Assembly (NCBI RefSeq): GCF_029309905.1 | Contig: NZ_JARBJP010000011.1 | Location: 1 to 52,852, forward strand | Direction of reading: 5' to 3' | DNA: 52,852 nt | From: Brytella acorum | GTDB lineage: Bacteria; Pseudomonadota; Alphaproteobacteria; Acetobacterales; Acetobacteraceae | Shown: in pieces, positions 40,125 to 49,143 of the stretch | How the letters are laid out: each line of letters opens with the position of its first letter | How positions within the stretch are numbered: the first letter of the stretch is position 1 | Program-made: the position numbers and the translations under genes | The notes under the pieces: generated by a model | The model's input: the letters and a program-made list of their open reading frames with translations, nothing else | Databases searched by the model: none | What the model was told of the DNA's origin: nothing

Positions 40125-40968
40125 AAATGACAGGCCGCGCGGCTGGGTGTTGCAGGCCGATGGACTGGCTGGTGTAAGGCACGGGTTCTTCACCCGTCGG
40201 GGCGGTGTGTCGCCCGCGCCGTACGACACGCTGAACTGCTCGATGTCATCGAAGGATGACCCTCGCAACGTCGCCGTCAATCGTGGGCGGGTGTCGGCGT
40301 TCCTGGGCGTGGAGTCCGCGGATCTTCTGGGGCTGACGCAGGTGCATTCGGCCGATGTGAAGACGGTCCCGCGTGGGTTTGCGCATTGGCGCACGGGTCG
40401 CGGCCCGGCGGGAGATGCGCTGGTGAGCGACGATCCTGACGTGGCGTTGGGTGTGATTACGGCGGATTGCGCGCCGGTGCTGTTCGCAAGCCTCGACGGG
40501 CGCGTCGTGGGCGCGGCCCATGCGGGGTGGCGCGGGGCGGCCGGCGGTGTGCTGGAGGCGACGGTCGAGGCCATGCGGGCGCTCGGGGCCGCTGAGATCC
40601 GGGCTGTGGTCGGGCCCTGCATAGCGCCGCAAAGCTATGAGGTGGGCGCGGACATGCGCGCGGCGGTTCTGGATCTCGACGCACGCGGGGAGGGGTTTTT
40701 CGCCTGTGCCGCGCGGCCGCGGCATTTCATGTTCGACCTGCCGGGCTATGCGCTTGCGCGTCTGCGTCGCGCTGGGCTGAAGCGCATCGAGGCGATCGGT
40801 CTCGATACATTGGCCGATCCGAGACGTTTCTACAGCCATCGCCGCCGCACGCTGGCCGGCGGCGGTGCGATCGGACATCAGATCTCGGCGATCCGGGCCA
40901 GGACGCCGGATAACAGGACGCCGGATAACAGGGTGCCAGACAGGGCGCCGGACAGGGACAGGGCATGA
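40117..40968 (+). CDS. pgeF: PgeF/YfiH laccase-domain protein (purine nucleoside phosphorylase-like)
   Basis: A 283-residue protein of the YfiH/YlmD (Cu-oxidase_4) family. It has the metal-binding residues in TQVHSADV, TADCAPVLF and HAGWRGA and the C-terminal YSHRR. E. coli PgeF edits peptidoglycan precursors; other members act on purine nucleosides. The start at 40117 overlaps lgt. Behind the normal end, after HQISAIRA, the protein carries a charged tail of repeats (RTPDN, RTPDN, RVPD, RAPD) encoded by a short tandem repeat at 40909-40962. It overlaps the next gene by ATGA. Confidence 0.9.
   Translation: MSENDRPRGWVLQADGLAGVRHGFFTRRGGVSPAPYDTLNCSMSSKDDPRNVAVNRGRVSAFLGVESADLLGLTQVHSADVKTVPRGFAHWRTGRGPAGDALVSDDPDVALGVITADCAPVLFASLDGRVVGAAHAGWRGAAGGVLEATVEAMRALGAAEIRAVVGPCIAPQSYEVGADMRAAVLDLDARGEGFFACAARPRHFMFDLPGYALARLRRAGLKRIEAIGLDTLADPRRFYSHRRRTLAGGGAIGHQISAIRARTPDNRTPDNRVPDRAPDRDRA
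40909..40962 (+). repeat. 15-base tandem repeat in the pgeF 3' end
   Basis: The unit ACGCCGGATAACAGG occurs twice exactly, followed by two degraded, shortened units (GTGCCAGACAGG, GCGCCGGACAGG). All keep the reading frame and code for Arg-x-Pro-Asp steps. Slippage at this repeat could change the tail length between strains without touching the enzyme core. Confidence 0.75.
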
Positions 40969-41906
40969 AATTTCGTCACGCGGCGCGGTTCGCGGCTGTT
41001 TTCCTCGCACTGCCACTGGCGGGTTGCCTGAGCATGCCGCATCCGTTTTCCGATCCGGGGAATACGGCCCGGAGTCTCGCCCAGAGGACGCCGCCTCCGC
41101 GGCTGGTCGTTCCGGTTCCCGCCGAATCCCTGCTGAGCAATCAGGCGGCCGCCCTCTGGGCCCGGGAGATGGCCGCGTCTCTGGTCGAGCAGACGGTTCC
41201 GGCCATGGCCCAGGAGCCCAAGCCGGGAGACTGGGTGTTGAGGATGACGGCTTCGCTGGCTGGCGATCACGTGATTCCGCATTATGCGATCGTCACGCCG
41301 AGCGGAGCGGAGCGCGGGCATGAGGATGGCGCTCCGACTCCCGCCGCCGCCTGGTCGGCGGGAGATCCGCAGGCCATTCATCAGGCGGCGCTCATGGAAG
41401 GGCCACGGGCCGCGGCCATGCTGACCGGGATTCAGGCGGCCATGATGCAGGCCGATCCCAACAGTCTGATGCGGCGTCCGGCGCGGGTTTATTTCGATGG
41501 CGTCACCGGGGCGCCGGGAGATGGCGACAAGGCGCTGGCGCAGGCATTCGTGACGTCGTTTCCGGATGCGCGTGACAAGCTTGTGCCGTCGCGCAAAGAC
41601 GCCGACTACACGGTCCATTGCGAAGTGAATGTGACGCCCGGCCCCGCCGGTACGAGCGGGCATCCGCAGGAGCATATCGAACTGATCTGGCACACCATCG
41701 CCGCCGATGGCAGCGAGGCCGGGGCGGCGATCCAGCCGCATGACATCGATGCTCATTCGCTCGACAAAAGCTGGGGCGATGTCGCTGCCATCGCGGCGGA
41801 GGAGGCGGCGGGAGGCGTCCGGCAGATCATTTCGAACTATTCGGGCCGCAATCATAAGCCACTGCCGGATGACAAAAAGGTGGCGTCGGCCGGGAAGGCT
41901 GGTTGA
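40965..41906 (+). CDS. Conserved lipoprotein of unknown function
   Basis: A 313-residue protein with a lipoprotein signal (FAAVFLALPLAGC, Cys at about residue 21). The mature part has alternating strands and helices and no domain that I recognise. It contains a segment PRLVVPVPAESLLSNQAAALWAREMAASLVEQTVPAMAQEP that looks like an outer-membrane-lipoprotein secondary structure. It overlaps pgeF by ATGA and stands in the lgt-pgeF transcript. Confidence 0.75.
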   Translation: MKFRHAARFAAVFLALPLAGCLSMPHPFSDPGNTARSLAQRTPPPRLVVPVPAESLLSNQAAALWAREMAASLVEQTVPAMAQEPKPGDWVLRMTASLAGDHVIPHYAIVTPSGAERGHEDGAPTPAAAWSAGDPQAIHQAALMEGPRAAAMLTGIQAAMMQADPNSLMRRPARVYFDGVTGAPGDGDKALAQAFVTSFPDARDKLVPSRKDADYTVHCEVNVTPGPAGTSGHPQEHIELIWHTIAADGSEAGAAIQPHDIDAHSLDKSWGDVAAIAAEEAAGGVRQIISNYSGRNHKPLPDDKKVASAGKAG

Positions 41907-42051
41907 TCCAGGCTGGTTGAGTCCTTGCTCCGGACGCATTTCTGTCATACGGGCGGGATGACTCGGGCGAGCGGGGTTGCTAGAAGGCGCGGGTTCGCGC
42001 GATCCTGCAACGGTATCATGCCGGGTCGCGCCGCATCGGAGCCCACGCCGC

Positions 42052-42984
42052 ATGAAGATTGTCGCCTGTAACAGCAATCCGCCACTTGCCCGGGCCGTCG
42101 CGCATGAGTTGCGACTCCCTCTGTGCAAGGTTTCCGTGCGCCGCTTCGCGGATGCCGAGGTCTTCGTCGAAATCTGCGAGAACGTCCGCGGCGAGGATGT
42201 TTTCGTGATCCAGAGCACCTGCTCGCCGACCAATGACAATCTCATGGAACTGCTGATCATGCTGGACGCGCTGCGTCGCGGATCGGCGCGTCGCGTCACG
42301 GCGGTCATGCCTTATTTCGGTTACGCGCGCCAGGACCGGAAATCCGGCCCGCGCACGCCGATCAGCGCGAAACTCGTGGCCAATCTTCTCGTCGAAGCCG
42401 GTGCGAACCGTATCCTGACCATGGATCTTCATGCCATGCAGATTCAGGGCTTCTTCGACATCCCCGTCGACAATCTCTACGCCGCGCCATTGTTCAAGCG
42501 TGACATCGCCGAGCGTCATGCCGGGGAGAACCTGATGATCGTCTCGCCCGATGTCGGTGGTGTGGTGCGCGCGCGCCAGCTGGCCCAGCGCCTGAACACC
42601 GATCTGGCGATCATCGACAAGCGCCGTGAGCGCGCGGGCGTGTCCGAGGTCATGAACGTGATCGGTGACGTGGCGGGACGTTACTGCATCCTCGTCGATG
42701 ACATCGTCGATAGCGGCGGATCGCTCTGCAATGCCGCCGAGGCCCTCATGAAGCACGGGGCCACAGGCGTCGAAGCCTATGTGACCCACGGCGTCCTGAC
42801 CGGATCGGCGGTCGAGCGCGTGGCGGCGTCGCCCCTGAAAATGCTGACGCTGACCGACAGCATTCCGGCCCGTCCCGGCATGGACCAGGCCGCCAATATC
42901 CGCCAGATCAGCACGGCCAACCTGCTGGCGCGTGCCATGAGTGCCGTGGCTGATGAGAGTTCGGTCTCGTCGCTTTTCGACTGA
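42052..42984 (+). CDS. prs: Ribose-phosphate pyrophosphokinase
   Basis: A 310-residue PRPP synthase, the usual length. It has [47 protein letters not shown], the ATP site [10 protein letters not shown], the metal-binding [18 protein letters not shown] and the PRPP loop [15 protein letters not shown]. It supplies PRPP for nucleotides, His, Trp and NAD. The ATG at 42052 starts the conserved sequence; a longer frame from 41977 has no site. Confidence 0.96.
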   Translation: MKIVACNSNPPLARAVAHELRLPLCKVSVRRFADAEVFVEICENVRGEDVFVIQSTCSPTNDNLMELLIMLDALRRGSARRVTAVMPYFGYARQDRKSGPRTPISAKLVANLLVEAGANRILTMDLHAMQIQGFFDIPVDNLYAAPLFKRDIAERHAGENLMIVSPDVGGVVRARQLAQRLNTDLAIIDKRRERAGVSEVMNVIGDVAGRYCILVDDIVDSGGSLCNAAEALMKHGATGVEAYVTHGVLTGSAVERVAASPLKMLTLTDSIPARPGMDQAANIRQISTANLLARAMSAVADESSVSSLFD

Positions 42985-43009
42985 ATATGTTTTGACGAAG
43001 GAACGGGAT

Positions 43010-43606
43010 ATGCTGCTGCGCCGCCCCTATTGGTATCTGCGTCACGGTGAGACGGACTGGAATGCACAGGGACTGTCGCAGGGGCGAACCGACGTGCCCC
43101 TGAATGCGACCGGGCGTGAGCAGGCGATCGCGGCGGGCGAGCGGCTGGCGCGTCACTGGCGCGACGGTGTGCGTCCGATGACCTGCATCGTGGCCTCTCC
43201 TCTGGAGCGGGCCCTGAACACGGCCCGGGCCGCTCAGGCCGCGATCCGCGATGCGAGCGGCGTCGAACTGCCGCTGAGCGTCGATCCCGAGCTGGAAGAA
43301 GTCTGTTTCGGGGTCATGGAAGGCGAGCCGATGGGGGATTGGTATGATCCCTGGATCGAAGGCGAATATCTTCCGGAAGGCTGCGAAACCTTTGCCGGTC
43401 TGACGGAACGCGCGGCGCGCGCCGTCACCCGCGCTCTGGAACATGCGGGGCCCGAGGGGCTACCTCTGATCGTGGCGCATGGCGCTCTTTTTCGCGCGCT
43501 GCGCGCCGCGATGGGCTTGCCGATCAACGTCCGCCTGGCCAATGCCGTGCCGCTCTATGTGTCGCCGGAAGGCGAGGGATGGTCTCTGAAAGCCTACGCG
43601 AACTGA
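43010..43606 (+). CDS. Histidine phosphatase family protein
   Basis: A 198-residue phosphoglycerate mutase-like phosphatase with the catalytic RHGETDWN (residues 11-18, phospho-His within), SPLERALNTA and the second His in IVAHGALFRAL. The substrate is not defined by sequence; such small members act on phosphoserine, alpha-ribazole phosphate or sugar phosphates. GAAGGAACGGGAT precedes the ATG, 26 bases after prs. Confidence 0.88.
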   Translation: MLLRRPYWYLRHGETDWNAQGLSQGRTDVPLNATGREQAIAAGERLARHWRDGVRPMTCIVASPLERALNTARAAQAAIRDASGVELPLSVDPELEEVCFGVMEGEPMGDWYDPWIEGEYLPEGCETFAGLTERAARAVTRALEHAGPEGLPLIVAHGALFRALRAAMGLPINVRLANAVPLYVSPEGEGWSLKAYAN

Positions 43607-43720
43607 GCCGGGGGCCTTTTGAAGGCCGATTCGGTTGCGGTTGCTGCGCTTTTCAGGTATGGCGCCCCCTCGCGTGGGCACCCCTGGAGGCCTGCGCGCA
43701 GCATGAAGAGGAATTTTTAA

Positions 43721-44377
43721 GTGGCTACGAATCTGACGACTCTCGAAGTCTCGAAGCGCGCGAAGGCTGGTAAGGGGGCAGCGCGCGCAACGAGACGTGC
43801 CGGTCTTGTGCCGGGTGTGGTGTATGGCGCCAAGCAGGAAGCATCGCTGATCCAGATCGATCCGCGCGTGATCATGAAGGAAATGATCCGTGGTGGCTGG
43901 CGTTCGCGTCTGTATGAACTGCCGATCGACGGCACGCCCGTCCGCGCCCTGATGCGTGAAGTGCAGCTTCACCCCGTCTCCGACCAGCCGATCCATATCG
44001 ACTTCCAGCGTCTCGCGCCGGGCGAGAAGGTGCACGTGACCGTTGCCGTTCATGTGACGGGCGAAGACGTCGCTCCGGGCATCAAGCGCGGCGGCGTTCT
44101 GAATCTCGTGCGTCATTCCGTGGAAGTTCTCGCGGATGTCGATCACATCCCGACCAGCTTCACGGTTGATCTCAGCAAGCTCGACATTCATGACAACGTG
44201 CGCTGGGATGATCTCGAAGGCACCGAGAACGTCACGCCGATGCTGCAGCTGCCGAACTTCGTGATCGCCACGATCGCGCCGCCGACGGTCGATGCCGAGA
44301 TGGTCGCCGAGGAAGAAGCCAAGGCCGCCGCGGCTCTGGCCGCCGCCGCCGCCAAGCCGGGTGCGAAGAAGAAGTAA
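43721..44377 (+). CDS. rplY: 50S ribosomal protein L25/general stress protein Ctc
   Basis: A 218-residue long-form L25 (CTC/TL5). The N-terminal 5S rRNA-binding domain ([29 protein letters not shown]) is followed by the beta-rich CTC domain ([56 protein letters not shown]) and an Ala/Lys-rich tail. It starts with GTG behind GAAGAGG. pth follows after 12 bases, a common pairing. Confidence 0.95.
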   Translation: MATNLTTLEVSKRAKAGKGAARATRRAGLVPGVVYGAKQEASLIQIDPRVIMKEMIRGGWRSRLYELPIDGTPVRALMREVQLHPVSDQPIHIDFQRLAPGEKVHVTVAVHVTGEDVAPGIKRGGVLNLVRHSVEVLADVDHIPTSFTVDLSKLDIHDNVRWDDLEGTENVTPMLQLPNFVIATIAPPTVDAEMVAEEEAKAAAALAAAAAKPGAKKK

Positions 44378-44389
44378 GATCGATCATTC

Positions 44390-44977
44390 ATGGCGGGGAT
44401 GTTGCTTTGGACCGGGTTGGGAAATCCCGAACCCGGTATGCGGCGTCAGCGCCATAATATCGGTTTCATGGCGGTCGACAGGATCGCCGAGCGCCACGGC
44501 TTTTCGCCGTGGCGTGCGCGTTTCCGGGGGGAAACCTCGGACGGTGAGATCGGCGGGCACAGGATTCTGTTGCTCAAGCCCATGACCTACATGAATTTAT
44601 CTGGCGAAAGCGTCCAGAAAGCCGCTCATTTCTTCAAAATCCCGGTTGTCGATATTACCGCCTTCCACGACGAGCTGGACCTTGCGTTTGGCAGGCTGCG
44701 TGTCAAACGGGGTGGCGGTGCGGCGGGACATAACGGTCTGCGGTCCATGGACCGGTGTCTGGCTGATCCCGGATACCAGCGTGTGCGTCTCGGGATCGGG
44801 CATCCGGGCGCGAAGGAGCGTGTAACCGGCCATGTGCTGGGCGATTTTGCCAAGGTCGAACAGAATGAACTCGAAGCGTTTCTCGACGCCGTGGCGGATG
44901 CCGCTCCGTTGCTGGCACGTGGAGAGCCGGAAGCGTTCATGACGAAAATAGCTATGCTTTGCGGGGAGAAGCGCTGA
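44390..44977 (+). CDS. pth: Peptidyl-tRNA hydrolase
   Basis: A 195-residue enzyme that recycles peptidyl-tRNA. The catalytic His22 (RRQRHNIGF) and the residues in [42 protein letters not shown] and RLGIGHPG are present. It overlaps ychF by TGATG, so translation of the two is coupled. Confidence 0.97.
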   Translation: MAGMLLWTGLGNPEPGMRRQRHNIGFMAVDRIAERHGFSPWRARFRGETSDGEIGGHRILLLKPMTYMNLSGESVQKAAHFFKIPVVDITAFHDELDLAFGRLRVKRGGGAAGHNGLRSMDRCLADPGYQRVRLGIGHPGAKERVTGHVLGDFAKVEQNELEAFLDAVADAAPLLARGEPEAFMTKIAMLCGEKR

Positions 44978-46071
44978 TGGGCTTCAATTGTGGCATTGTC
45001 GGACTGCCCAATGTCGGCAAGTCGACGCTTTTCAATGCATTGACGGAAACTGCCGCAGCGCAGGCCGCCAATTATCCGTTCTGCACGATCGAGCCGAATG
45101 TGGGGCGCGTGGCCGTTCCGGATGCGCGGCTTCAGAAGCTTGCCGAGATCGGCAAGTCGCAGAAGATCCTGCCGACCAGCCTCGAATTCGTGGATATCGC
45201 GGGGCTGGTGCGTGGTGCGTCGCGCGGCGAGGGGTTGGGCAACCAGTTTCTGGCCAACATCCGTGAGGTCGATGCGATCATCCATGTGCTGCGCTGCTTC
45301 GAGGATGATGATGTCACGCATGTCGAGGGCGGCGTCGATCCCGTTCGCGACGCGGAAATCATTGAAACCGAGTTGATGCTGGCCGATCTCGACAGTCTTG
45401 AGAAGAGAGAGCCGGCGTTGCAGAAGCGCGCGCGCGGCAATGATCGCGAGGCCGCGGCCCAGCTTGCGGTGATCGGGCCTCTCCTGGCGGCGCTGCGCGA
45501 CGGCAAGCCCGCGCGCACGGCCGTTCCCGCCGGTGAGGAGGAGACCGTGCGTCGTCTCCAGCTCATGACCAGCAAGCCTGTCCTGTATGTCTGCAATGTC
45601 GAGGAAAGTGCCGCGGCGACGGGCAACCGTCATTCGGACGCCGTGAAGGCACTGGCGGCATCCCAGGGCGCGGCCGCTGTCATCGTTTCGGCGGCCATCG
45701 AGGCCGAAGTCAGCCAGCTCCCGCAGGAAGACCGGGCGGAATTTCTCGAAGGGCTCGGGCTTCACGATTCGGGCCTCGATCGTGTCATCGCCGCCGGATA
45801 CAGGCTGCTGGGGCTTCAGACCTACTTTACCGTTGGTCCCAAGGAGACGCGCGCCTGGACGATTACGGCGGGGACCAAGGCGCCGCAGGCGGCGGCGGTG
45901 ATCCACAACGACTTCGAACGCGGGTTCATTGCCTGCGAGACCGTCGCTTACAACGACTATGTCGCCTGCGGCGGTGAAGTGGGAGCGAAGGAGGTCGGCA
46001 AGCTCAGGATCGAGGGTAAGGAATACGTCGTTCAGGATGGTGACGTGCTCCAGTTCCGCTTTAACGTCTGA
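44977..46071 (+). CDS. ychF: Redox-regulated ATPase YchF
   Basis: A 364-residue Obg-family P-loop protein with G1 GLPNVGKSTLFNAL, switch region FVDIAGLVRGASRGEGLGNQFL, the C-terminal TGS domain and the ending YVVQDGDVLQFRFNV. It binds ATP rather than GTP and associates with ribosomes. The ATG at 44977 overlaps the pth stop. Confidence 0.97.
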   Translation: MGFNCGIVGLPNVGKSTLFNALTETAAAQAANYPFCTIEPNVGRVAVPDARLQKLAEIGKSQKILPTSLEFVDIAGLVRGASRGEGLGNQFLANIREVDAIIHVLRCFEDDDVTHVEGGVDPVRDAEIIETELMLADLDSLEKREPALQKRARGNDREAAAQLAVIGPLLAALRDGKPARTAVPAGEEETVRRLQLMTSKPVLYVCNVEESAAATGNRHSDAVKALAASQGAAAVIVSAAIEAEVSQLPQEDRAEFLEGLGLHDSGLDRVIAAGYRLLGLQTYFTVGPKETRAWTITAGTKAPQAAAVIHNDFERGFIACETVAYNDYVACGGEVGAKEVGKLRIEGKEYVVQDGDVLQFRFNV

Positions 46072-46195
46072 CGTGGTCCCCGGGCATCGTCTTCGAGTCC
46101 GGAGCCTTCTGAAAGACCATCGGAAAGATTCGTCCGTTTCTTGATCTGACGCGCTTCCGAACATGCGTTATGTCTGGTTGCCGGAGGTCAGAGGG

Positions 46196-47452
46196 ATGGA
46201 TGAGATATCAGCGACCAGGGTCATGGACGGCCTAACGGACGCGGCACGCGCGGCCGCGCGCCGTCTGGCTGTGTCCCCGCCAGCGCAGCGTGATGACGCG
46301 TTGCGTGCGGCGGCGGCGGCCATCCGTGCGGCGTCCCAGGCTATTCTCGCGGCCAACAGGCTCGACGTCGCGGCCGCGACGGTGTCGGACGCGTTTCTGG
46401 ACCGTCTGACCCTGACGCCAGCGCGTGTCGAGGCCATGGCCAAGGGTCTGGAAGACGTTGCGGCGCTGCCGGAGCCTCTGGGAAAGATCCTTTCGGAATG
46501 GACGCGCCCCAACGGCCTGCTCCTGCGTCGCGTGGCAGTGTCTATCGGCGTGATCGGCATGATCTATGAGAGCCGTCCGAATGTCGGCGCGGATGCCGCG
46601 GGATTGTGCATCAAGTCAGGCAATGCGGTCATTCTGCGGGGCGGTTCCGATAGCCTGCATTCGGCCCGGGCGATTCACCGCGCGATCGTGACGGGGCTGG
46701 AAGCGGCGGGGTTGCCAGCCGCCTGTGTCCAGGTCGTGCCCGATTCGGATCGGGCGCATGTTTCCGCCATGCTGGGCGCCGCCGGTCGGATCGACCTCAT
46801 CATACCGCGTGGGGGCAAATCGCTGGTCGAACGCGTCCAGCGTGAGGCGCGGGTGCCGGTGCTGGCCCATGCCGAAGGGCTTTGCCACACCTATATTCAT
46901 GCGGGCGCTGATCCTGAGATGGCGCGTCGCGTGCTGGCGGATGCGAAAATGCGCCGGACGGGAATTTGTGGAGCGACGGAGACGCTGCTGATCGACGCGG
47001 CGATCGCGCCTTCCTTCCTGCCGGTTCTGGTGGAAGACCTGAAGGGTCTGGGCTGTCGCTTCGTGGCCGATGAGCGCGCGCGCGACATCGTTGCGAGCCT
47101 CGATGCCGCCACACAAGCCGATTTCGCGACGGAGTGGCTGGATTCCAAACTCTCGATCGCCGTCGTGGACGGCGTGGAAGCGGCGCTCGCCCACATAGCG
47201 CATTATGGCAGCCATCATACCGAGGCGATCATCACCGAGGACGAGACGGCGGCGACGGCCTTTCTCAACGGGACCGACAGTGCCGTGGTGATGTGGAACG
47301 CCTCGACGCAGTTCTGTGACGGCGGGGAGTTCGGGTTCGGGGCCGAGATCGGGATTGCGACGGGCAAGCTCCATGCGCGTGGTCCCGTGGGCCTCGAGCA
47401 GTTGACGACGTTCCGCTATGAAGTGCGCGGGACCGGTCAGGTGCGCGGTTGA
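46196..47452 (+). CDS. proA: Glutamate-5-semialdehyde dehydrogenase (gamma-glutamyl phosphate reductase)
   Basis: A 418-residue enzyme for the second step of proline synthesis. It has GMIYESRPNVGADAAGLCIKSGNAVILRGG, RGGKSLVERVQREARVPVLAHAEGLCHTYIH, the catalytic Cys in RRTGICGATETLL and the C-terminal FCDGGEFGFGAEIGIATGKLHARGPVGLEQLTTFRY. The ATG at 46196 follows GGAGGTCAGAGGG; an upstream frame from 46163 is less likely. It overlaps nadD by TGATG. Confidence 0.96.
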   Translation: MDEISATRVMDGLTDAARAAARRLAVSPPAQRDDALRAAAAAIRAASQAILAANRLDVAAATVSDAFLDRLTLTPARVEAMAKGLEDVAALPEPLGKILSEWTRPNGLLLRRVAVSIGVIGMIYESRPNVGADAAGLCIKSGNAVILRGGSDSLHSARAIHRAIVTGLEAAGLPAACVQVVPDSDRAHVSAMLGAAGRIDLIIPRGGKSLVERVQREARVPVLAHAEGLCHTYIHAGADPEMARRVLADAKMRRTGICGATETLLIDAAIAPSFLPVLVEDLKGLGCRFVADERARDIVASLDAATQADFATEWLDSKLSIAVVDGVEAALAHIAHYGSHHTEAIITEDETAATAFLNGTDSAVVMWNASTQFCDGGEFGFGAEIGIATGKLHARGPVGLEQLTTFRYEVRGTGQVRG

Positions 47453-48066
47453 TGGTCTCCATTCCGACCTACGGGGACGACCGTCGTTCCGCGATCGGCC
47501 TGCTCGGGGGGTCGTTCAACCCTGCTCACGCCGGACATCTCCAACTCGCCCGATATGCGCTCATGCATCTGCGGCTGGATCAGGTCTGGCTGATGGTCAC
47601 GCCCGGCAATCCGCTCAAGCCGCGAGAGGGCATGGCGTCCTTCGCGGATCGATTGCGCAGTGCGGAAGCGATCGCCGACGGGCGGTGCATCGTGGCGACG
47701 GATATCGAGATGAGGCTCGGCGCCCGCTATACGGTCGAGTCGCTGCGGCGCCTGAAACTGCGTTTTCCTCGCGCTCGGTTCGTCTGGCTGATGGGCGCCG
47801 ATAGTCTGGCGAATTTTTCGCGGTGGCGCCGCTGGAGAAGGATCGCATCGCTCATGCCGTTGGTGATCTTGCCCAGACCGGGCAGTAATGCGGACGCGAT
47901 CGCGAGTCGGGCGGCGTCGTGGATGCGACATATTCGGCGTCCCGCGCGGCGCGCGCCGGTCCTGTCACGTTATAAAGGTGATGCTTGGACTTTTCTTCCG
48001 GCCCCGCAGAACGGTATATCGGCGACAGCGTTGCGCGATTCGGGCATTACCGCGGGCACGCCCTGA
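47452..48066 (+). CDS. nadD: Nicotinate-nucleotide adenylyltransferase
   Basis: A 204-residue nucleotidyltransferase of NAD synthesis. It has the (H/T)xGH-type site GGSFNPAHAGHLQLA, the central VTPGNPLK and MGADSLANFSRWRRW, and the ending NGISATALRDSG. The ATG at 47452 overlaps the proA stop. rsfS follows, as in most Alphaproteobacteria. Confidence 0.95.
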   Translation: MVSIPTYGDDRRSAIGLLGGSFNPAHAGHLQLARYALMHLRLDQVWLMVTPGNPLKPREGMASFADRLRSAEAIADGRCIVATDIEMRLGARYTVESLRRLKLRFPRARFVWLMGADSLANFSRWRRWRRIASLMPLVILPRPGSNADAIASRAASWMRHIRRPARRAPVLSRYKGDAWTFLPAPQNGISATALRDSGITAGTP

Positions 48067-48094
48067 TTGCAAACCCGAACCGGAGTTTCAAGTC

Positions 48095-48637
48095 ATCGCC
48101 AGGAAGCCGCCTACAGAATCCACCGCTTCGCCTCCCAAACGTCGGAGCACCAAACCCAGCACGCCATCGCCAGCCCTGGCTGAGGCCGCCAAGGCTGCGG
48201 GGACACCGCGCAAAAAAGCCTCCGTTGCGGGGCCCAGACCCGGCAAGCCAGTGACACGCGAGGTCGCGGAGCGCGAAGCCCTCGAGAAGGCGCTGGCGGT
48301 TATCGTGAAAAGCCTTGAGGATGACAAGGCTGAGGACGTGATCGTGCTCGATCTCGCCGGTCGTGCCAGCTTCGCCGATCGCATGGTGATCGCAACGGCG
48401 ATCGTTGACCGTCAGATGGCGGCCATCGCGCAGCATATCGAGCAGAAGCTGGCCGAAGACGCCGGGATCAAACGTGTCCGGATCGAGGGCGCCAACGGTT
48501 CCGACTGGGTGCTGATCGATGTCGGCGATATCGTGATCCATCTCTTCAAGCCCGAAGCTCGGGCGCTCTACGGCCTGGAGCGGATGTGGGGCGAGGATCT
48601 CGATGATGGTTCGGAAGAGTCGATTACGACTCTCTGA
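48095..48637 (+). CDS. rsfS: Ribosome silencing factor RsfS, apparently with ATC start
   Basis: The RsfS/Iojap domain is complete (VKSLEDDKAEDVIVLDLAGRASFADRMVIATAIVDRQMAAIAQHIEQKL, ANGSDWVLIDVGDIVIHLFKPEARALYGLERMW); it binds L14 and blocks subunit joining in starvation. There is no ATG at the expected place. A good ribosome site, GGAG, stands 9 bases before ATC-GCC-AGG-AAG, which would normally be ATG-GCC-AGG-AAG (MARK). I place the start there (180 residues, a Pro/Lys-rich leader before the domain). Alternatives are GTG at 48251, which still keeps the domain but has no site, or ATG at 47981 inside nadD. Confidence 0.8.
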   Translation: MARKPPTESTASPPKRRSTKPSTPSPALAEAAKAAGTPRKKASVAGPRPGKPVTREVAEREALEKALAVIVKSLEDDKAEDVIVLDLAGRASFADRMVIATAIVDRQMAAIAQHIEQKLAEDAGIKRVRIEGANGSDWVLIDVGDIVIHLFKPEARALYGLERMWGEDLDDGSEESITTL

Positions 48638-48658
48638 GGCGGGAGAGCCGGTTTGTCC

Positions 48659-49114
48659 ATGCGGCTGATCGCGGTCGGCCGCATGAAAGCCAGCCCGGAG
48701 CGCGATCTTTTCGAACGTTACGCCGGGCGCATACGTCCGCGACTGGACCTGACAGAACTGGCGGAGTCCAAAGGTTCCGCTGCGGAAGTGCGTCGTCGCG
48801 ATGCGACGGCTCTTCTCGCCTGCTGTCCGGCGAACGCGCTGGTGATCGCCCTGGATGAAGGCGGAGCCACACCCGATAGTGGGGAACTATCCCGCATGTT
48901 GGAGCGTTGGACCGACACGGGGCGGCCGTTACATTTCCTGATCGGTGGGGCTGAGGGGCTGGAAAACCGGGTGATCGATCGAGCGGATGCCACGCTGTCG
49001 CTAGGTCGCCTGACATGGCCACATATGTTGGTGAGGGGCTTGCTCGCCGAACAACTTTACAGGGCCCAGTGCATCAGCACAGGCCACCCTTACCACCGGT
49101 CTGCACGTCCCTGA
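48659..49114 (+). CDS. rlmH: 23S rRNA (pseudouridine1915-N3)-methyltransferase
   Basis: A 151-residue SPOUT methyltransferase. It has [10 protein letters not shown] at the start, [18 protein letters not shown], the SAM-binding knot [33 protein letters not shown] and the conserved C-terminal GHPYHR. It modifies helix 69 of 23S rRNA. The ATG at 48659 follows a GGGAGA stretch, 21 bases after rsfS. Confidence 0.95.
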   Translation: MRLIAVGRMKASPERDLFERYAGRIRPRLDLTELAESKGSAAEVRRRDATALLACCPANALVIALDEGGATPDSGELSRMLERWTDTGRPLHFLIGGAEGLENRVIDRADATLSLGRLTWPHMLVRGLLAEQLYRAQCISTGHPYHRSARP

Positions 49115-49143
49115 AACGGGACGACATGAAGTTCTTGCGCGTG

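Noticed and set aside
38331-40622. 763-codon minus-strand open frame
   Set aside because: It lies antisense to hldD, lgt and pgeF, all strongly supported. High GC content at third positions keeps such antisense frames open.
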